Shown: in pieces, positions 59,470 through 64,000 of the stretch
Layout of the letters: every line of letters begins with the position of its first letter
How positions within the stretch are numbered: the first letter of the stretch is position 1
Assembly: GCA_958496175.1 (NCBI GenBank)
Contig: OY292277.1
Span: 23,020,282 to 23,084,281, forward strand
DNA from: Sisyra terminalis
Taxonomy: Eukaryota; Arthropoda; Insecta; Neuroptera; Sisyridae
Reading direction: 5' to 3'
DNA length: 64,000 nucleotides
The notes under the pieces: generated by a model
The model's input: only the letters and a program-made list of their open reading frames with translations
Told to the model about the DNA's origin: nothing
The model's database searches: none
Translations under genes and position numbers: made by a program

Positions 59470-61170
59470 ATTATCGACACATCCCTTAAAACTATAAAAT
59501 GCGTTCCGCAATAATTTGATTGGCAATTAAATTAAATTTAAAGTCTTAATCCGTATAAAAAATAAATTTTAAAACTTTAATTAGTTACGGAAACAACTTT
59601 ACAGAAACAAAGCTTCATTTAATCGTTTTCCTTACAATCTATTCCTGTACTGGTTGACCATTTAAATAGCCTTTGAAAATAGGCGTTCGAATGAAACAAA
59701 AGCCACTACAATAGTAGATCACTCCAGATTTTCAATGGATTCCCGTTGAATTTTCCTCCTATTGGACTATACAGATATAGACGTTTCATCTCTACCGCTT
59801 GGTTTCGCTAATTACTTACAAGGGTTCCTATCGGTTAATGACATTTAATCAAAATTAATATAATTTTAAATTTTCAGAGTTACTTTTTGTTTTAATCGGT
59901 GCATGAAATCAATAACTTAGCTATATGGAAGCAACTGTAAGTAATGTTTCCGGGCCCCCGGCTCGGAGAGTCCTTTTAAAAGTTTATTTTTTATTAATAT
60001 AAAAGTTATCATATATTAAATAAACCTTTTTTTTATTAAAAAAAAAAACTACTGAATTAAACTATTTGATATAGCTAATAGTAAATATCGTTATGATAAT
60101 ATTTCCGACAAGTCGAGATTATATTATGTGGTAAGATTATACACAATGAAATTTGAAATTTCCTAATTTTTATTAACTTAGGTAAAAAAAATATTTTTCC
60201 TTTGTATAGACAGTGTAATATTAGTAGGAGGCCCATAGTTGAAATTTGGTTAAGAGCCGAATAATTTAGTTTTGCCATTGCATCAAAATAAAAAACTTTT
60301 TGTCAAAGCATCGAATCAATTCGTTGTATCGTATGGTAAACATCGATTAGATTCGATGCATCAATTTTTAGTTGATACCCCTACTTCACTTAGCACAAAT
60401 CCAAAGAAATATAACTTACAAAAAATGATTTAGAAACTATAGAAAAACCATAAATTATATCACTCTTAAAGCCTTGTATTATTATTTGCAGAAGTTGTTG
60501 GGGCTACAAATCAGTTGCGTGACAAAAAGCTCCTAAAAATTAATCCAATCAAACGGTAGGACAATTCATAGTTCATAGTTAAAAATGATATAATGCTGAA
60601 TGTTATTTAATTTCTCAAGCATTTCACATTAACATGCTAATTTAAGCAGATGAAATAAAAATACAACTATTGGTAGATATATAATTCTGAAGATCGCGTT
60701 GAATTAATTTTGCCAGAGTAGAATCAGTTTTACACATTAACATCAAGGGCACGATGGCAAAAATATGATTGAGATTTCGTTTTAAAAATATTTGCTTAAA
60801 ACTATCTGGAAAATACAAAATGTTTTTTCTTCCAATTATTTGTAACAGCACTTATTCATAAGTGAGGAATTTTATGTAAAATATTGCAACCTGTTATTTC
60901 TTTTAGGTCTTATTCTTTTAAATGTTGAAATGTTTTTCTTGCGAAAAGTGTTATTTTTTTTATTATTTGGTAGGGTATGTAATAAAAATGAAATATTGAA
61001 TTAATATGAAAACTCTTGAGTAGTAGGCATGCATGCGTATTTCTGATTACAACTCGAATGGCTTGAAAAAGGTTACGAATCGTTTAAAGATTTTCTCACA
61101 AGAAAAAAGTTAACTTTTATTATGATTTTTACGCAAGATTTTCAGGGTTTACGTCGACATTTATGAAGAC
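59470..61170. other. gene-free stretch downstream of the receptor gene
   Basis: No exon, repeat or transposon is recognised. The frames at 60075-60278 and 60642-60851 on the minus strand have no known domain. Confidence 0.55.
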
Positions 61171-61177
61171 ATTTTAC

Positions 61178-61183
61178 TTTATT
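61178..61183 (-). terminator. polyadenylation signal of the receptor gene
   Basis: AATAAA on the minus strand, 46 bases downstream of the gustatory receptor stop codon (61229-61231), in an AT-rich 3' region. Confidence 0.6.
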
Positions 61184-61228
61184 AATGTTCTTAATAACAA
61201 ATAAATAATTGCTTACAATCAATTATGT

Positions 61229-63148
61229 TTAATTATTATTTATGTCTTCGATCGCTTGTTTGTAATCGGTGATATTTACGACGCATTGTGTTACGGCCGA
61301 ATGGTCAAATTGCAATAGGACTATTTCATACGTAGCCATTGCACCAATCACCTGCAAAATTTAAACAGATGCATAAACAAATTTTTGCAAACAAATTCTC
61401 ACCTTACAGCTATCAAAAAATTTCGTGTGATCACAAAAAAGCCCATTCCACTCAAATACAGCGAATCTTGACCCAGTTGCTTTTGTAATCGATTTGTCTG
61501 AAAATTTTTGACAAATATCTATATATATAAATTTTTTCACAAAAAACCCATCTTTGAACTTCTCACCTCAATCGTATACAATTCCGAGGGACACATATAA
61601 ATGAGGGGCAATGATTTTTGACTTTGGTCATTTATTTTCGCTGCTGTTAGCGTCACACTAATAGCCCGCAAAATCAAAAACATAAATCCTCCATAAAAGT
61701 ACACCAAGTGCACTTTCGATGATATAATTGGCCTGAAAAATTTAGAAAAAAAAAGATGGTAATTAACGCCCGCACGATTTCGAACTGAAAAGGAAATAAT
61801 TGGCGCTCCAAAAGACAAAAGATTAATCACACACTATTGTACATTTAGATATTTTATTAACATACCTAAACAGCATTCTTTCGAAATATTTTTTAAATGA
61901 AAAATACCTTTGTTATTTTTTAACATTTAAAATTTTATTGTCCCAATAAAATGGTGTCAAACGCTTTACACACGACCGTGATTTATCGCCACCTTTAACG
62001 GCGCCGATTTTCTATATAAATAATAATTATTAAAAACACATGCGGGGATTGGATGAAGGTGGACAAAACGGACGCTCGTGAGATGAAGATTTTATTACGC
62101 AAATAATCGAATTATACGATAACATTAATCATTTGATTTACGAGCATCATTTACGATGCTTTTTATTAGACTTGCTGGCGTGTAGGCAACTAGCCGTACA
62201 AATATGTAATGTTGGTTTTCAAAACAACAATAAAACAAAATAGATAAATTTTAAATTTTGTATATGTGCCTCCAATATCAAATCCACAATCAATATTCAA
62301 TACATAAAACAACAATTTCTTCTTATCAATAACTAAATAAAGTATTATTTCACTTACCTTAATCCGTTTAATAATTGCATGCAAATAAAATAAATATTAT
62401 TAACGAAAGAAAGAGCAACAATAGGAGAAATATTCTCATCAACATCTTTGACCAAATACGAAAATTCTGCGTATAGTTCTCGATGAGTTTTCCATTCATG
62501 TTTCTTGATCAACTGAAATATTTTTTGATTTTAATTTTCATTATTTTTTTTTTTTAGTAATTTTTCTTTTTATCTTACTTTTAGTTCACAAGCTGATATT
62601 AAATATTCATTTAAAATTCGTAATCGTTGTGAAAGTCCAAAGCTAATCAGAACAATGAATAAGTCTTGAAAGTTCCATGTAAATGTGGCTAGTTTACTGA
62701 CAATGAAAACGATGACTCCCAAGAAAGAATTGTATTGAAGTTTTGTGTAGATAAATGAATGTGATTTCATGTTATATTCTTCTAAGACATTGGAATAAGT
62801 TTCGTTTCTATCTACATCCATCCAAACTGAGGGAATATTTATTAGCATACTTAATATGTGTTCCACTAAACAAAAATGTTTATTTTTATTTGTTGTTTTT
62901 TTTTTTTTTGGTATTTTATGTATTGTTTTAGTTACCCAAGGCAAGTCCAAGGATGATGCCTGATATTATTTTAAATTTAAATCCTAAATTAGTCGCTATT
63001 TGATTATTATGAAACCACATCGCATCTTCCAAATGTGTCCATTTTTGCATTAGTTGTGGCCATCGTTTTGCTAATTTGTAAAATAGAATGTAAGCCAAAA
63101 GGCCGTTCATATAAAAAACAGCTCCGCTAGCAGCACTTGCGATTCCAC
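61229..63148 (-). CDS. gustatory receptor, sugar-receptor lineage, 5' end outside window
   Basis: A seven-transmembrane odorant/gustatory-superfamily receptor (inverted topology, ligand-gated cation channel in taste neurons). Exons on the minus strand: 63148-62936, 62865-62579, 62512-62358, 61732-61567, 61497-61408, 61351-61229. Introns of 70, 66, 625, 69 and 56 bp all have GT-AG borders and matching phases (1, 0, 2, 0, 0). The 344 encoded residues include YKLAKRWPQLMQKW (24-37), LALVEHILS (69-77), TFTWNFQDLF (132-141), DVDENISPIV (190-199), VNNIYFICMQLLNGL (204-218), LRAISVTLTAAKIND (240-254), LSGMGFFVITR (289-299) and TYEIVLLQF (311-319). These are the conserved blocks of Drosophila Gr5a/Gr61a/Gr64-type sugar receptors. 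The family is about 440-480 residues, so roughly 100 N-terminal residues are missing; the first exon joins in phase 1 and must lie beyond 64000 or be lost. No stops or frameshifts are seen, so it is probably functional. Confidence 0.92.
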
Positions 63149-63151
63149 CTG

Positions 63152-64000
63152 TTTTGAATAAAATATTTTTTTTTAAGAATTATTTACTACAGTCGTGTTT
63201 TCATTTTTATTATAATTTAAATAGAAAATTTAAAAACATACTAATCAATGCTATACAAATAAATAACTAATAAATAATATTTAATCAATCGCTTTGTGTT
63301 TGCGTCGTATAAAAATATAAAATTTATCGATTGTAATAAGATTTGATGTTATTAATTATCTTTAAAATGAGATTTCAGTCATAGAAGATTACAAAAAAAA
63401 TGTACAAATTTTCAATCTTACTTTACATTTTAAATTGATGGACAATTTTTCTAAACCTGTGTTTTCAATTTTCGTATGTTAACTTGAAAAATTTCATTAT
63501 AAACTTTAACAGCAATAGTAACACCCGCATGCATACATAATACATATTTATGGTAGTGTATAAGTCAAATGCCAAGTCGACATTACTAAATACTACGTAT
63601 ATATACATATTCAATGTATCATATTGCCATCTTTCTGCCAATTTGTGGATATCCTTCCAAAAAAAGTATGGCAAGTAAATTAGGAGAGTGCATTGGGGTT
63701 GGAATCATTAGGTGATTAACATATTTCAAATTCGCTGAGGTCCCAGAAGTACGTATCTAACTAATCACTTTTTAAGCATAAATTTAAAAAGTTCAAAGTT
63801 CAAATTGGCACTCAAAGTTTAATCAAAATACGCAGAAGATATCATTTGCTTTAAAAAAGCACCTTTTTCATAAATAATGATTCTTTGTAAGATATGAAAT
63901 TTAAGTTTAATAACTTATTTAAATTTTAGGTGACTGTCCTTTGTTACCCAATTTCTTATACGTATTGAATAAATACTCAAAATCTTTAATTTCGACTGAA
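63152..64000. other. intron or upstream region of the receptor gene
   Basis: The exon starting at 63148 needs an upstream partner ending in phase 1. I translated this interval on the minus strand and found no segment resembling the receptor N-terminus, so it is probably intron. It contains the exon-like relic listed separately. Confidence 0.5.
63465..63698 (-). pseudogene. possible decayed copy of a receptor exon
   Basis: The minus frame reads LLIYLPYFFWKDIHKLAERW (motif KLAERW at 63644-63627), resembling LLAYILFYKLAKRW of the adjacent receptor exon (63077-63060 for KLAKRW). The DNA agrees at 16 of 19 positions around the motif. The rest of the frame has no receptor features, and the remainder of the exon is not recognisable. 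It could be a remnant of tandem duplication or coincidence. Confidence 0.25.

Noticed and set aside
1..64000. CRISPR array, rRNA, bacterial operons or viral genome
   Set aside because: No regularly spaced repeats, no rRNA-like block, no compact gene arrays; everything fits insect nuclear DNA.

Overview
The window is AT-rich nuclear DNA from an insect. The evidence is one multi-exon gustatory receptor gene of the insect sugar-receptor lineage, short introns of 56-70 bp with GT-AG borders, and insect-type transposable elements (PIF/Harbinger, Tc1/mariner, hAT-like MITEs, Helitrons, I/R1-type LINE relics, a tRNA-derived SINE). A beetle or a similarly repeat-rich insect would fit, but I cannot fix the order from this sequence alone.

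Only one convincing host gene is present. It runs on the minus strand from 63148 down to 61229 in six exons. Its 5' end lies beyond the right edge of the window. The assembled 344 residues carry the sugar-receptor hallmarks, including the C-terminal TYEIVLLQF segment, and a polyadenylation signal follows 46 bases after the stop. A possible decayed copy of part of one exon lies upstream (63465-63698). A weak two-exon candidate at 14212-14400 is listed with low confidence.

The first 61 kb is a transposon graveyard. 1-7000 holds a complete SINE copy with 13-bp target duplications (2159-2327), a non-autonomous Harbinger element with a remnant of its transposase start (2462-3221), a LINE RNase H relic (4345-4965), a hammerhead-ribozyme-like motif (6046-6094) and a diverged SINE. 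8000-16000 has scrambled mariner remains, a TA-flanked pogo-like element, a Helitron-like stretch and two copies of a composite repeat. 18000-29800 has more SINEs, a hAT-like MITE with perfect 8-bp target duplications (21813-22239), a mariner relic, a rearranged Helitron copy with a 0.3 kb inverted arm, and a 430-bp palindrome that carries a second hammerhead-like core. 30000-50000 is mostly featureless, apart from a reverse transcriptase relic (35945-36595), several MITEs and a second LINE RNase H relic (47240-47905). 50200-59500 is the most informative nest: a fold-back element, a Helitron inserted between A and T inside a hAT-like MITE that also contains a palindromic core module, a tRNA-like sequence inside the Helitron, and a hAT MITE inserted in a further dispersed repeat.

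No bacterial-type system, CRISPR array, rRNA or intact tRNA gene is visible. The most interesting signals are the two hammerhead-like motifs, the tRNA-like segments near the 5' ends of two Helitron-like elements, and the nested insertions that give exact element boundaries.
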